27,657 nucleotides of DNA. Origin: CANKJK01 sp964400405 (GTDB lineage Bacteria > Acidobacteriota > Vicinamibacteria > Vicinamibacterales > UBA2999). A program made the translations under genes and the position numbers. The DNA lies in assembly GCA_964400405.1 (NCBI GenBank), contig CAYNUO010000037.1, forward strand, positions 1-27,657, given 5' to 3'. Under the pieces are notes generated by a model. It made no database searches and had not been told where the DNA came from. It saw only the letters and a program-made list of their open reading frames with translations. Of this stretch, positions 7,639-15,437 are shown in pieces (position 1 is the stretch's first letter; every line of letters starts with the position of its first letter).

Positions 7639-9369
7639 TTATATCTCCTCGACGTCGCCGACTTCTGCGGGGAACACCTCGAGCATCGCCTGGACGGCTG
7701 ATGACGCCATCGCCTCGGCGCGCAGGTCTCTGCCCGGCGTGGACGGCTTCGCCACCTCGGGCACGCGAGCGGCAGCGGGCGCCGGGGCTTCGCCCTCGGC
7801 CAGGACCGTGCGCACCGGAATGCGGCGGCCCGTCAGCCGCTCGGCCAGTGCTTCGAGCCACTCGCGGCTCTGATCGAGCTGCGCCTTCGCCATCTTGTGA
7901 TTCGCGGCGAAGGTGAACGTGATCGCCGCGTCCGTGACGTCGATCGTCTGCGCCTGCGCGATGGCCAGGTTGTAGAGCGTCGCCTTGCCCACACGCACTT
8001 CTGAAAGCAGCGTGTCCTTCAGGCCGCCTGCGACGACGGCAGCGCGAGGTGCGGCCGGAGCAGCCGCTGCCGGCGACGGAGATGCGGGTGGCTGCGCAGC
8101 GACTGCCGGTCGTGGTGCAGCCGCTGGCGGCGTTGGTCTGGAGACAGGTGCCGGGGGTGCCGCGCTCGGCCGGCGCACCGGTTCCGGCGCCCGCGCGGGC
8201 GGTGCCGGCCGTGCCGAGGGACCGGCGGAACCAGCGGACGGCACACCACCACTGAGCAACTCGGCGAGCGGCACCAGCTTGCGCAGGTGCATCCAGCGCA
8301 GCATCGCCATCTCGAAGTGGAAGCGCGGCTGCGCGGCCCCGCGGATGTCGTTCTCGGCGCGCGAGAGCACATCAAAGGCGCGCAGCAGATCCTCGCGCGA
8401 GCAGCGTCCGGCCAGCGCCTTCAGCCGCGCGGCGTCCGCCTCGCCCAGCCCCGCCTCGGCGATCCGGGCCGGGTCGATCGAGATGATGGTCACGTCGCGG
8501 ATGACGCCCGCCAGCTCACGGCACACCAGCCGCAGGTCGTGGCCGGACTCGGTGGCGCGGTCCGCCAGCGCGAACGCCTTCGGGGCGTCCTCGTCGATGA
8601 CGGCTTCGATGATGTCGAACAGCAGGTCGCGGCCGACGAGCCCGAGCACCGTGGACACATCCTCCACGCTGATCGTCTGGCCGGCGAACGCGATCACCTG
8701 GTCGAACGCGCTCTGCGCGTCGCGCATGCTGCCCTCGGCCGAGCGGGCGATCAGCATCAGCGCGGCTTCCGGCACGTCGATCCCTTCGGCGGCGGCGATC
8801 GCCTTGAGCTGCGCGGCGATGGCGCCGGTCGGAATCGTGCGGAACTCGTAGACCTGCGAGCGCGAGAGGATCGTGTCCGGGATCTTGTGCAGCTCGGTCG
8901 TCGCCATCATGAAGACGACGTGCGGCGGCGGCTCCTCGATCGACTTCAGCAGCGCGTTGAACGATGCCGTGGAGAGCTGGTGGACCTCGTCGATGATGAA
9001 GACCTTGTGGCGGTCGCGGACGGGGGCGATGGAGAGCCCGGCCAGCACGACCTCACGGATGTTGTCGATGCCCGTGTGGCTCGCGGCGTCGATCTCGAGC
9101 ACGTCGATGTCGCGGCCCTGCGCAATCTCGAGGCAGGCGTCGCACTCGCCGCACGGGTCCGGCGTCGGCCCCTTCACGCAGTTGAGCGCCCTGGCCAGGA
9201 TGCGGGCCGTGGTCGTCTTGCCGCACCCCCGGGCGCCCGCAAAGACGAACGCCTGTGCGACACGGCCGCTCGTGATGGCGTTCCTGAGCGTCCGCGTGGT
9301 GGCCTGCTGGCCCACGACGTCGTCGAACCGCTGCGGTCGCCACTTCCGGGCCAGAACCTGAAACGACAT
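7639..9369 (-). CDS. dnaX: DNA polymerase III subunit gamma/tau
   Basis: The 576-residue clamp-loader ATPase begins MSFQVLARKWRPQRF, the canonical DnaX start. Walker A GARGCGKT is at 45-52, a zinc module uses C64, C73, C76 and C79, and Walker B DEVH is at 127-130. The TTELHKIPDTILSRSQ sensor/Arg-finger segment is near 157-172. A Pro/Ala-rich linker (about 375-450) precedes a C-terminal domain. An open frame runs upstream to 9432 through the SRP RNA gene, which rules out earlier starts. No Shine-Dalgarno sequence precedes the ATG; instead the leader holds ATCACCTCCT, identical to the usual 16S 3' tail. I saw no A-rich slippery site for a gamma frameshift. It is preceded by the SRP RNA and followed by ybaB and recR. 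Confidence 0.97.
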   Translation of the reverse strand: MSFQVLARKWRPQRFDDVVGQQATTRTLRNAITSGRVAQAFVFAGARGCGKTTTARILARALNCVKGPTPDPCGECDACLEIAQGRDIDVLEIDAASHTGIDNIREVVLAGLSIAPVRDRHKVFIIDEVHQLSTASFNALLKSIEEPPPHVVFMMATTELHKIPDTILSRSQVYEFRTIPTGAIAAQLKAIAAAEGIDVPEAALMLIARSAEGSMRDAQSAFDQVIAFAGQTISVEDVSTVLGLVGRDLLFDIIEAVIDEDAPKAFALADRATESGHDLRLVCRELAGVIRDVTIISIDPARIAEAGLGEADAARLKALAGRCSREDLLRAFDVLSRAENDIRGAAQPRFHFEMAMLRWMHLRKLVPLAELLSGGVPSAGSAGPSARPAPPARAPEPVRRPSAAPPAPVSRPTPPAAAPRPAVAAQPPASPSPAAAAPAAPRAAVVAGGLKDTLLSEVRVGKATLYNLAIAQAQTIDVTDAAITFTFAANHKMAKAQLDQSREWLEALAERLTGRRIPVRTVLAEGEAPAPAAARVPEVAKPSTPGRDLRAEAMASSAVQAMLEVFPAEVGDVEEI

Positions 9370-9392
9370 GTCTTTGGAGTGAGGAGGTGATG

Positions 9393-9526
9393 TCTCGATG
9401 AGCCCCACCGCGGTCCGGATGACCTGCGGCACCGCAGGTGATGCTTAGCGCTGCTGCCTTCCGGCCCTGACGCGGTTCGCAGTCTGTGATCGCACAGGGT
9501 CCGGGCCGCGGTGCGGCTCACCGAGA
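9393..9526 (-). ncRNA. ffs: Signal recognition particle RNA (4.5S-type, small bacterial SRP)
   Basis: On the minus strand the conserved domain IV hairpin is present: GTCAGGGCCGGAAGGCAGCA followed by GCGCTAAGC. It carries the GGAA-type tetraloop region and the Ffh-binding internal loops. The ends pair into one long rod: TCTCGGTGAGCC (5') with GGCTCATCGAGA (3', one G-U), then CACCGCGG with CCGCGGTG and CCGG with CCGG. The 134-base length and lack of an Alu domain indicate the small type. It binds Ffh to target nascent membrane proteins. SRP RNA beside dnaX is a common bacterial arrangement. Confidence 0.93.
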
Positions 9527-9531
9527 GACCC

Positions 9532-9537
9532 AGTGTA
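9532..9537 (-). promoter_or_regulatory. Possible -10 box of the SRP RNA gene
   Basis: TACACT on the minus strand (four of six consensus bases) lies six to seven bases before the predicted 5' end of the SRP rod near 9526, exactly where a -10 box should be. No convincing -35 box is seen at 16-18 bp upstream. Confidence 0.35.
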
Positions 9538-9559
9538 CAACGGGGGGCCAGGTCCCAGG

Positions 9560-9574
9560 GTCCGGATCCCGGAC
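9560..9574 (-). terminator. Hairpin downstream of the porin gene
   Basis: GTCCGG, an ATC loop and CCGGAC form a perfect 6-bp stem, 16-30 bases after the porin stop and before the SRP promoter region. There is no T tract, so it is at best a weak intrinsic terminator. Confidence 0.3.
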
Positions 9575-9589
9575 ACGCAGCCTGGTCGG

Positions 9590-10912
9590 CTAGAACGCCG
9601 CGGTGACCCGCACGGTAAGGACCGTCATCGTCGAGGCGGTGGGGTCGCCACCCGGATGCAGCACGAACTGCACGTCCGGCCCCACCTGGAACCGCTCGGC
9701 GACGCTGAGGCGGTAATAGGGACCGAACGCGAGTTCCGTGACGCCCGGGAAGTCGGACGCGAGGCCCATGCGGGCGGCGGTCGCGCCCACGCCGAATACG
9801 TCGGCGGCGCGGCCCTTGAGGAGGCCCGTCCACGAGGCCCCGGCACCGATGTGCCGGCTGACCGGGGTCAGCACCGAGTTGGTGACGCCGACCTGCCCGA
9901 ACACCTTCAGACTGCGCGTGCCCTCCTGCCCCGGCGCAGACTGCCAGACCGTCTGCTCCGCCACGACAAACGCGCCGCCATGTGGCGTGGCCACGCCGAA
10001 CTCGTCTTCCACGCCCTGGCGCCAGCCGCCGACGCGCACGTAGCCGTCGTAGCCGTCGCCCGCCGTCCAGTCACCGGCGACCTGACCGATCACGAACGGG
10101 TGCGTCCAGCGATGCGGACCCTCGGCCTGCGCATAGACGCCCACGCCCACGTGCACGTGGCGGACCGGGTCGACAAACACGTTGGCCGACGGCGTCGGGT
10201 TCGGATACGTCGGCAGGAGAAAGATCGACGGGCTGAACCCCATCGAGGAGTTCACGAAGTCCAGGCCGCCGTCGACGGCCGCAAACTCGCTGTTCGCGTC
10301 CACCTGGCCTACCTTGACGCGCAGCGGCACGCGCTCGAAGGTCGTCTCGATGAAGGCCTCGTAGAGTTTCTGGAAGTTGAAGTTGTCGATGTTGGAGAAC
10401 GCCTGCGTCAGCGGGATGCGGGCGGTGCCATCTGAGCCGCCCTTCCACAGGTGCGAGACGAAGGCGCGCGTGCCGTGAAGTCGCGGCAGAACCCGGCCAA
10501 GATCCACGTCCGCGGACACGGTGCTCAGGCCGCGAGCGATGACCTGCGCGGTCCCCGGCACACGAGACACGTCACTGACATAGCCCGCCTCGACCTCGAG
10601 ACCACGGTTTGCCAGCCGGGCCTTGATCTCGTCCCACGACACGGTGGGCACAGGAAGGTCCCCGCCCTCCTCAGGATCCTGGGCCGCGGTTGACGGAATC
10701 GCCGTTGCCGGCGCATCAGTCACAGCGGGAGACACCGGGGGCGGGGGCGAGGCATGGGTCGCCGCATGGACCAACACGATGCCCTCGGGCGTCGGAGGCA
10801 TTGCCGACCCCGCACCACCAGCCGCGGCGCCGAGTGGCGAGGCCGAAAGCGCCAGCCCCGCGCACGCGGTAAGGACGGAAAAGCATATAGAACGAGTTCT
10901 CTGCAGACACAT
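9590..10912 (-). CDS. OprB-like carbohydrate-selective outer-membrane porin
   Basis: The 440-residue protein has a signal peptide (about 1-29, with a hydrophobic LTACAGLALSAS core), a Pro/Ala-rich linker to about residue 85, and then a beta-barrel domain. Features of the OprB family include the LEAGYVSDVSR-like first strand, the FEAFIETTFE- and GQVDANSEFA-like segments (here YEAFIETTFERVPLRVKVGQVDANSEFA), FVNSSMGF, and the C-terminal strands FGPYYRLSVAERFQVGPDVQF and TVRVTAAF ending in phenylalanine. OprB-type porins admit sugars. The ATG at 10912 has AGAGG upstream. It is a single-gene unit with a palindrome about 30 bases before its start. A more general barrel function cannot be excluded. 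Confidence 0.83.
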   Translation of the reverse strand: MCLQRTRSICFSVLTACAGLALSASPLGAAAGGAGSAMPPTPEGIVLVHAATHASPPPPVSPAVTDAPATAIPSTAAQDPEEGGDLPVPTVSWDEIKARLANRGLEVEAGYVSDVSRVPGTAQVIARGLSTVSADVDLGRVLPRLHGTRAFVSHLWKGGSDGTARIPLTQAFSNIDNFNFQKLYEAFIETTFERVPLRVKVGQVDANSEFAAVDGGLDFVNSSMGFSPSIFLLPTYPNPTPSANVFVDPVRHVHVGVGVYAQAEGPHRWTHPFVIGQVAGDWTAGDGYDGYVRVGGWRQGVEDEFGVATPHGGAFVVAEQTVWQSAPGQEGTRSLKVFGQVGVTNSVLTPVSRHIGAGASWTGLLKGRAADVFGVGATAARMGLASDFPGVTELAFGPYYRLSVAERFQVGPDVQFVLHPGGDPTASTMTVLTVRVTAAF

Positions 10913-10942
10913 GCCGCTGGTCCTCTCGCGCGAGCGGGTGCA

Positions 10943-10960
10943 TGACCGTTGAGTCGGTCA
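10943..10960. promoter_or_regulatory. Palindrome upstream of the OprB-like porin
   Basis: TGACCG, six bases and CGGTCA form a perfect 6+6+6 inverted repeat beginning 31 bases before the porin ATG. On the minus strand it overlaps TTGACC, a -35-like hexamer. It is a plausible operator for a dimeric repressor or activator; no adjacent regulator gene is present. Confidence 0.4.
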
Positions 10961-11100
10961 ATCGCTGCAGGAATCGACCGTGGCACGGAAACCTTTAGTG
11001 GCACGAAGGCTGCGCCATATCGGCCGGGGCGGTGCCGGGATTCCGGCAGGACGGGCAACAGCGCGAGAAGACGCGACGTGAGCGTGCCCGGCGGGCAGGA

Positions 11101-12105
11101 TCAGGCCAGCAGGCGGGTCGCGAGCGCCGTGTACAGGTCGATGGCCGAGGCCAGTTCGTCGATCGCCAGGTGCTCGTGGTCCGTGTGGGCGACGTGGATG
11201 GAGCCCGGGCCCATCAGGATGGGCCGGCCCCAGTTGGTCAGCAGCGGCACGTCAGTCGTGAACGGAAACACGGCGGTTTCGAAGTCCGGCTCCGTGTACA
11301 TCCGGACGGCCGGGATGTCGACGACAGGCTCCACGTCGACGATGCTCCGCACGACGTCCAGCGCGGCGATCACGTCGTCCCCCGGACCCACCGTACGGAA
11401 CACCAGCTCCGCCGAGGCGCTCGGCGACACGACGTTCGGCGCCACGCCGCCTTCGATGAGACCGACCGAGTAGTGCGTCCGGCCGAGCTCGGGGTCATCG
11501 GGCAGGGTCACGCCGCGGATGACCATCAGCGCGTCGAGCAGCTTGTCGATGGCCGAGACCCCCAGCTCGGGGAACGAGGAGTGGGCCGCGCGTCCGGTGG
11601 CGTTCAGCCGCACGCGGAGGCTGCCGCGGGTGGCCAGCCCCTGCCGGTTGTCCGTCGGCTCCCCGTTGACGAGAAAGGCCACGCCGGGCGGCGCCAGCGC
11701 GTTGGCGATCCGCGCGCCTTCACTGCCCCGCTCCTCGCCGACGACGAACAGCAGCCCGAAAGCGTGCTCGCCCGCCGCCCGGAGCCGCTCACCCGTCGCC
11801 ACCTGGGCGGCCAGGATCCCCTTCGCGTCGCACGCGCCTCGGCCGACGATCAGATCCCGTTCGCGCCGGCTCGGAAAGAACGGCGGCACGCAGTCGTAGT
11901 GCGTCGAGAACACCAGACGCGGCGGCACGCCCAGGTGCGCGTAGACGTTGAAGCGGCCCTCGGCGACGGGCTGCTCGACCACGGTGTAGCCGAGGCCGGT
12001 GAGCAGCGCCGAGATGTAGCGGCCGGCCTCGGCTTCCCGGCCGGTTGTCGAGTCGATGTCGACCAGCGCGCAGGTCAGCCCGATGGCACGCTCGACGGGA
12101 TCCAT
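11101..12105 (-). CDS. M20-family metallo-hydrolase (DapE/ArgE-like)
   Basis: The 334-residue protein has the M20 co-catalytic zinc set: H69 and D71 in STHYD, D93 in GACDAKG, E124 and E125 in VGEERGSEG, E149 in NGEPTDN, and a C-terminal His in HTDHEHLAI (about 310-312). The lid/dimerisation domain (about 160-270) includes ATGRAAHSSFPELG. Family members remove acyl groups from amino acids. It starts 14 bases after dapA in a lysC-dapB-dapA array. A role as the succinyl- or acetyl-diaminopimelate deacylase of lysine synthesis is therefore attractive, but the sequence does not settle the substrate; ArgE- or LysK-type activity is possible. The protein is somewhat shorter than E. coli DapE (about 375 residues). 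Confidence 0.87.
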   Translation of the reverse strand: MDPVERAIGLTCALVDIDSTTGREAEAGRYISALLTGLGYTVVEQPVAEGRFNVYAHLGVPPRLVFSTHYDCVPPFFPSRRERDLIVGRGACDAKGILAAQVATGERLRAAGEHAFGLLFVVGEERGSEGARIANALAPPGVAFLVNGEPTDNRQGLATRGSLRVRLNATGRAAHSSFPELGVSAIDKLLDALMVIRGVTLPDDPELGRTHYSVGLIEGGVAPNVVSPSASAELVFRTVGPGDDVIAALDVVRSIVDVEPVVDIPAVRMYTEPDFETAVFPFTTDVPLLTNWGRPILMGPGSIHVAHTDHEHLAIDELASAIDLYTALATRLLA

Positions 12106-12119
12106 GGTGCTCTGCGAGG

Positions 12120-13013
12120 TCAGCTGATCAGCTTCAGCTCGCGGATGACGGACAGAATCTTCTCGCGCGAGGCCGGACGCGGCGGCACCATCGGCAGCCG
12201 GAAGTGCTCGCCGAGCAGCCCCATCGCGGCCATCGCGGCCTTGGCCGGGCCCGGATTGGCCTCGATAAAGTTCACCATCATCAGCGGTGCCAGCGCGCGG
12301 TGCAGTGCGCGCGCCGCCGCCCAGTCGTTGCGCTCCGCGGCCTCGACCATCTGCACCATCTGGGCGGGAACCTCGTTCGAGGCGACCGAGATGATGCCGT
12401 GGCCGCCGATCGAGAGCAGCGGCAGCGTGAGCGCGTCGTCACCGGAGAGGACGATGAAGCTCTCGGGCAGCGTCGCGCAGATGTCGACCAGCTGCGGCAT
12501 GTTGCCGGAAGCTTCCTTGACGGCCACGACGGTCGGGCACGCCTTCACGATCGTCGCGAGCGTCCCGGCGTCGACGTTCACGCCGGTGCGGCCAGGCACG
12601 TTGTAGAGCACGACCGGGAGCGCCGTCGCGCCTGTGACCGCCTTGTAGTGCTCGAGCATGCCTTCGGGCGTCGGCTTGTTGTAGTACGGCGTGACCGACA
12701 GGATGCCGTCGGCCCCGGCCTTCTCCATCCGGTGCACGAGCTCGATCACCTCGCGCGTGTTGTAGCCGCCGGCGCCGGCCAGCACAGGCACGCGGCCTGC
12801 CACCGCCTCGACGACGAGCTCAACGATGCGGACCTTCTCGTCGGCCGAGAGCGTCGGCGCCTCACCGGTCGTTCCGCAGGGCGACACGAAGTGGACACCG
12901 GCATCCACCTGCCGCTTCGCGAGTGCCTTGACGCCAGCCTCGTCGAGCGACCCATCCGGCTTGAACGGCGTCACAAGCGCCGTCCCCACTCCAGTCCACT
13001 GTCTGCGTGCCAT
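12120..13013 (-). CDS. dapA: 4-hydroxy-tetrahydrodipicolinate synthase
   Basis: The 297-residue TIM-barrel enzyme condenses pyruvate with aspartate semialdehyde, the first committed step to diaminopimelate and lysine. Visible active-site residues are T48 and T49 in CGTTGEAPTL, Y111 in TPYYNKP, Y137 in LYNVPGRTG, R142 and the Schiff-base K166 in VVAVKEASG. Length and motif spacing match the family. The ATG at 13013 is preceded by GAGGGA. It is separated from dapB by a repeat island and an assembly gap, and is followed at 14 bases by the M20 hydrolase, probably co-transcribed. Confidence 0.97.
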   Translation of the reverse strand: MARRQWTGVGTALVTPFKPDGSLDEAGVKALAKRQVDAGVHFVSPCGTTGEAPTLSADEKVRIVELVVEAVAGRVPVLAGAGGYNTREVIELVHRMEKAGADGILSVTPYYNKPTPEGMLEHYKAVTGATALPVVLYNVPGRTGVNVDAGTLATIVKACPTVVAVKEASGNMPQLVDICATLPESFIVLSGDDALTLPLLSIGGHGIISVASNEVPAQMVQMVEAAERNDWAAARALHRALAPLMMVNFIEANPGPAKAAMAAMGLLGEHFRLPMVPPRPASREKILSVIRELKLIS

Positions 13014-13053
13014 ACGTTCCCTCGTTTCTCCTATCCGAGCTTACTCCGCACGC

Positions 13054-13242
13054 GGGTCAGTCGATCCGCGCGCGGTATTTCGTCGCCACTGCTGGCTCCG
13101 TGGGCGCGTCTGACAAGCGCCCGGGCTCCTGTACAACCAGTCGCCTGCAGGTGTCGACGCAACACCACGCACGGCTCTCCCAGACCGCGGGTCCGTCGAT
13201 CCGCACGCGGCATTTCGCCGCCACTGCTGGCTCCGTGGGCGC
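13054..13242. repeat. 135-bp-period direct repeat running into an assembly gap
   Basis: A 54-bp core at 13054-13107 recurs at 13189-13242 with only about four differences, giving a 135-bp period. Both copies end in CCACTGCTGGCTCCGTGGGC plus GC. Fourteen bases after the first inter-core segment (CGCACGGCTCTCCC, 13168-13181) reappear directly after the N run (13343-13356), so the array continues through the gap. In the core, CGGC-ATTTC-GCCG can form a small stem, and in the other copy both C-to-T changes keep it as wobble pairs. The gene-free stretch 13014-13374 holds only this repeat, the gap and presumably the dapA promoter. Confidence 0.8.
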
Positions 13243-13342
13243 NNNNNNNNNNNNNNNNNNNNNNNNNNNNNNNNNNNNNNNNNNNNNNNNNNNNNNNNNN
13301 NNNNNNNNNNNNNNNNNNNNNNNNNNNNNNNNNNNNNNNNNN
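13243..13342. other. Assembly gap (100 N)
   Basis: Exactly 100 N, the usual placeholder for a gap of unknown size. Because the repeat phase is lost and regained across it, the true missing length should be about 60 bp plus a whole number of 135-bp units, if the array is regular. Confidence 0.98.
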
Positions 13343-13374
13343 CGCACGGCTCTCCCTGCCGCCTCGGTTCAGCG

Positions 13375-14043
13375 TCAGCCGCGCAGTACGTCCATCATCG
13401 AGAACCAGCCGGTCCGGCCGTTCACCCAGCGGGCGGCGAGCAGCGCGCCGCGCGCAAAGCCGCCGCGGTCGCGGGCCGTGTGCGTCAGCTCGATCGTATC
13501 GGACTGGCTGTCGAAGCCCACCGTGTGCGTGCCCGGAATCCGGCCGGCGCGCGTGGACGACATGTCGATCGTCCGGTCGTAGCCGGCCCGCACCATCGCG
13601 TCCCGCAGCAGAATCGCCGTGCCCGACGGCGCGTCGCGCTTGGCGCTGTGGTGCGCCTCGTGAATCCAGCTCTCATAGTCCGGCTGCGCCGCCATGCGCT
13701 TCGCCGCTTCCTCGACGACAAGCTGGAACACGTTCACACCGACCGAGAAGTTGGCCGACGCGACGACACCGATACCGGCTGTCGTCGCCTGCGCGCGGAT
13801 CGCCGCCTCGTGGGCCGCCCAGCCGGTCGTGCCGATCACGACGTTCGTCTTCCGCTCGGCCAACCGCGCGAAGTTCGCCGGCAGCGCCTCGGCGACGGAA
13901 AAGTCGATGGCGACATCCGCCTCGGGCCACGCGCCGCCCACGGTGTCGACGTCCAGCCGTCCGACGACGTCGATCGCCGCGGCCCGGGCCAGTTCGTCCA
14001 CGAGGCGCCCCATCTTCCCGTAGCCGATGATCAAGAGCTTCAT
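13375..14043 (-). CDS. dapB: 4-hydroxy-tetrahydrodipicolinate reductase (short form)
   Basis: The 222-residue NAD(P)H-dependent reductase starts MKLLIIGYGKMG, a Rossmann nucleotide motif. Catalytic-site features are H131-H132, K135 and DAPSGT (137-142) in HEAHHSAKRDAPSGTA. VIGTTGW (69-75), SANFSVGVNVF (96-106) and RDRGGFARGALLAA are further DapB signatures. It is shorter than the E. coli enzyme (273) but like the compact forms known elsewhere. An upstream extension of the frame lies inside lysC and is rejected. The start overlaps the lysC stop (ATGA), so the two are translationally coupled; it takes the DapA product to tetrahydrodipicolinate. Confidence 0.96.
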   Translation of the reverse strand: MKLLIIGYGKMGRLVDELARAAAIDVVGRLDVDTVGGAWPEADVAIDFSVAEALPANFARLAERKTNVVIGTTGWAAHEAAIRAQATTAGIGVVASANFSVGVNVFQLVVEEAAKRMAAQPDYESWIHEAHHSAKRDAPSGTAILLRDAMVRAGYDRTIDMSSTRAGRIPGTHTVGFDSQSDTIELTHTARDRGGFARGALLAARWVNGRTGWFSMMDVLRG

Positions 14044-15410
14044 GCGAAGAACTCCTTGTGCAGCCGCTGCATCGCCTCGGCGACGTCGGCATCGGCCAGC
14101 ACCACCGTCACGTTCCGCCGCGACGCCGCCTGCGAGACCATCCTGAGGGGCACGCCGTCGAGCGCGCGGAGCATCCTGGCCGCGTTCTCGGGCCGGGCCA
14201 TCAGGCCGTCGCCCACCGCGCACACCAGTGCCATCTCCGGCTCGATCGAGACCTCGGCGAACGCTTCGAGCGCCTGCTTGATGCCCTCGAGCTGGCGCCG
14301 GTCCTCCACCGTCACCGACACGCTGACTTCGGAGGTCGTCACCACGTCGACGGCCGTGCGGTGCCGCTCGAACACCTCAAACAGCCGGCGCAGAAAGCCG
14401 TAGGCCATCAGCATCCGCGTGGACGTCACGTTGACGACGGAGAGCTTGCGCTTGCAGGCGAGCCCGGCGAACGGCCCGTTGCTGGTGTCGGACTCGGCCG
14501 CGATGAGCGTGCCCGCGCCCTCCGGACGCCGCGCGTTCACGATGCGGACGGGGATGCCCCGCTCGACGGCCGGCAGAATCGTGGCCGGATGCAGCACCTT
14601 CGCCCCGAAATACGCGAGCTCCGACGCTTCCGCGTAGGACAGGCGCGGCACGAGACGCGGTCCGGTCACCACGCGCGGGTCTGCCGTCAGCATGCCGTCC
14701 ACGTCGGTCCAGATCTGGATCTCGTCCGCGCCGATGCCGGCGCCGACGAGCGCGCCGGAGTAATCCGATCCGCCACGGCCGAGCGTGGTCGTCAGCCCGT
14801 CCACCGTGGCCCCGACGAATCCGCCGAGCACGGGGATGAGGCCGCGGTCGATCGCGCCCAGCACGACGTCGCGCAGCGCGGCGTAGGTCGCGTCCACGAT
14901 CGGCGCGGCCTGTCCGTGCTCGTCGGTGGTCACGACCACACGCCGGGCGTCCACCCACTCGGCCGCCAGGCCCGCTTCGTCGAGCGCCGCGGCGACCAGG
15001 CGTGAGCTGAGCAGCTCCCCTGTGGCCACGATGGCGTCCATCGTGCGCGGCGTCACTTCGCGGAGCAGCGCCAGCCCGCGGACCACCGACTCGAGCTGGT
15101 CGAGCTGTTTCGTGATGAATCCGGCGGTCTCGCCGGCCCGGGCCCCGGTCAGCAGCGCCGCGATGGCGTCGGCCTGACGCGAGCGGATGCGGGTCAGGCC
15201 CTCCAGCGCCGGGTCGAGCCGGCCCGCGGCGGCGTCGGCCGCGAGGGCCAGCAGCGCATCCGTCACGCCGCTCATGGCGGACACGACGACGGCGGGACCC
15301 CGAGGGGATGACTGCCCGGACGTACGGCCCTGGCGAACGATCGTGATCAGCCGGCGGATGGCGTCGGCATCCATGACCGACGTGCCACCGAACTTCTGGA
15401 CGAGAAGCAT
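14040..15410 (-). CDS. lysC: Aspartate kinase
   Basis: The 456-residue protein phosphorylates aspartate, the entry step to lysine, threonine and methionine. The amino-acid kinase domain (about 1-290) carries KFGGTSV (6-12), VVSAMSGVTD, GELLSSRL, TTTLGRGGSDYSGAL and WTDVDGMLTADPRVV. Two C-terminal ACT domains (about 310-455) contain SVVNVTSTRML and VRMVSQAASRRNV-like segments, suggesting feedback control by end-product amino acids. The ATG is only 27 bases from the asd start on the other strand. No Shine-Dalgarno sequence is present (the leader ends CACCTCATC). It heads the lysC-dapB unit. Confidence 0.97.
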   Translation of the reverse strand: MLLVQKFGGTSVMDADAIRRLITIVRQGRTSGQSSPRGPAVVVSAMSGVTDALLALAADAAAGRLDPALEGLTRIRSRQADAIAALLTGARAGETAGFITKQLDQLESVVRGLALLREVTPRTMDAIVATGELLSSRLVAAALDEAGLAAEWVDARRVVVTTDEHGQAAPIVDATYAALRDVVLGAIDRGLIPVLGGFVGATVDGLTTTLGRGGSDYSGALVGAGIGADEIQIWTDVDGMLTADPRVVTGPRLVPRLSYAEASELAYFGAKVLHPATILPAVERGIPVRIVNARRPEGAGTLIAAESDTSNGPFAGLACKRKLSVVNVTSTRMLMAYGFLRRLFEVFERHRTAVDVVTTSEVSVSVTVEDRRQLEGIKQALEAFAEVSIEPEMALVCAVGDGLMARPENAARMLRALDGVPLRMVSQAASRRNVTVVLADADVAEAMQRLHKEFFA

Positions 15411-15425
15411 GATGAGGTGAACAGT

Positions 15426-15431
15426 TATTAT
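15426..15431 (+). promoter_or_regulatory. Possible -10 box of asd in the lysC/asd divergent gap
   Basis: TATTAT (five of six consensus bases) lies six bases before the asd ATG at 15438. If used, transcription would start at or next to the ATG, giving leaderless mRNA. No good -35 box is visible, and that position would fall inside lysC. The same AT patch reads CATAAT on the minus strand and could also serve lysC. Confidence 0.35.
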
Positions 15432-15437
15432 GGACGA

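Noticed and set aside
7639..9369. Programmed frameshift in dnaX giving a gamma form
   Set aside because: I found no A-rich slippery heptamer in the GC-rich reading frame; a single product is assumed.
13054..13356. Possible CRISPR array
   Set aside because: The unit is far too long (54-bp core, 135-bp period), the intervening segment is partly repeated too, and no cas genes are near.
11032..14030. Long plus-strand frames (524 and 661 codons) opposite the M20, dapA and dapB genes
   Set aside because: Composition is Arg/His/Ala-rich without any domain, one runs through the N gap, and the minus strand holds clear lysine-pathway genes.
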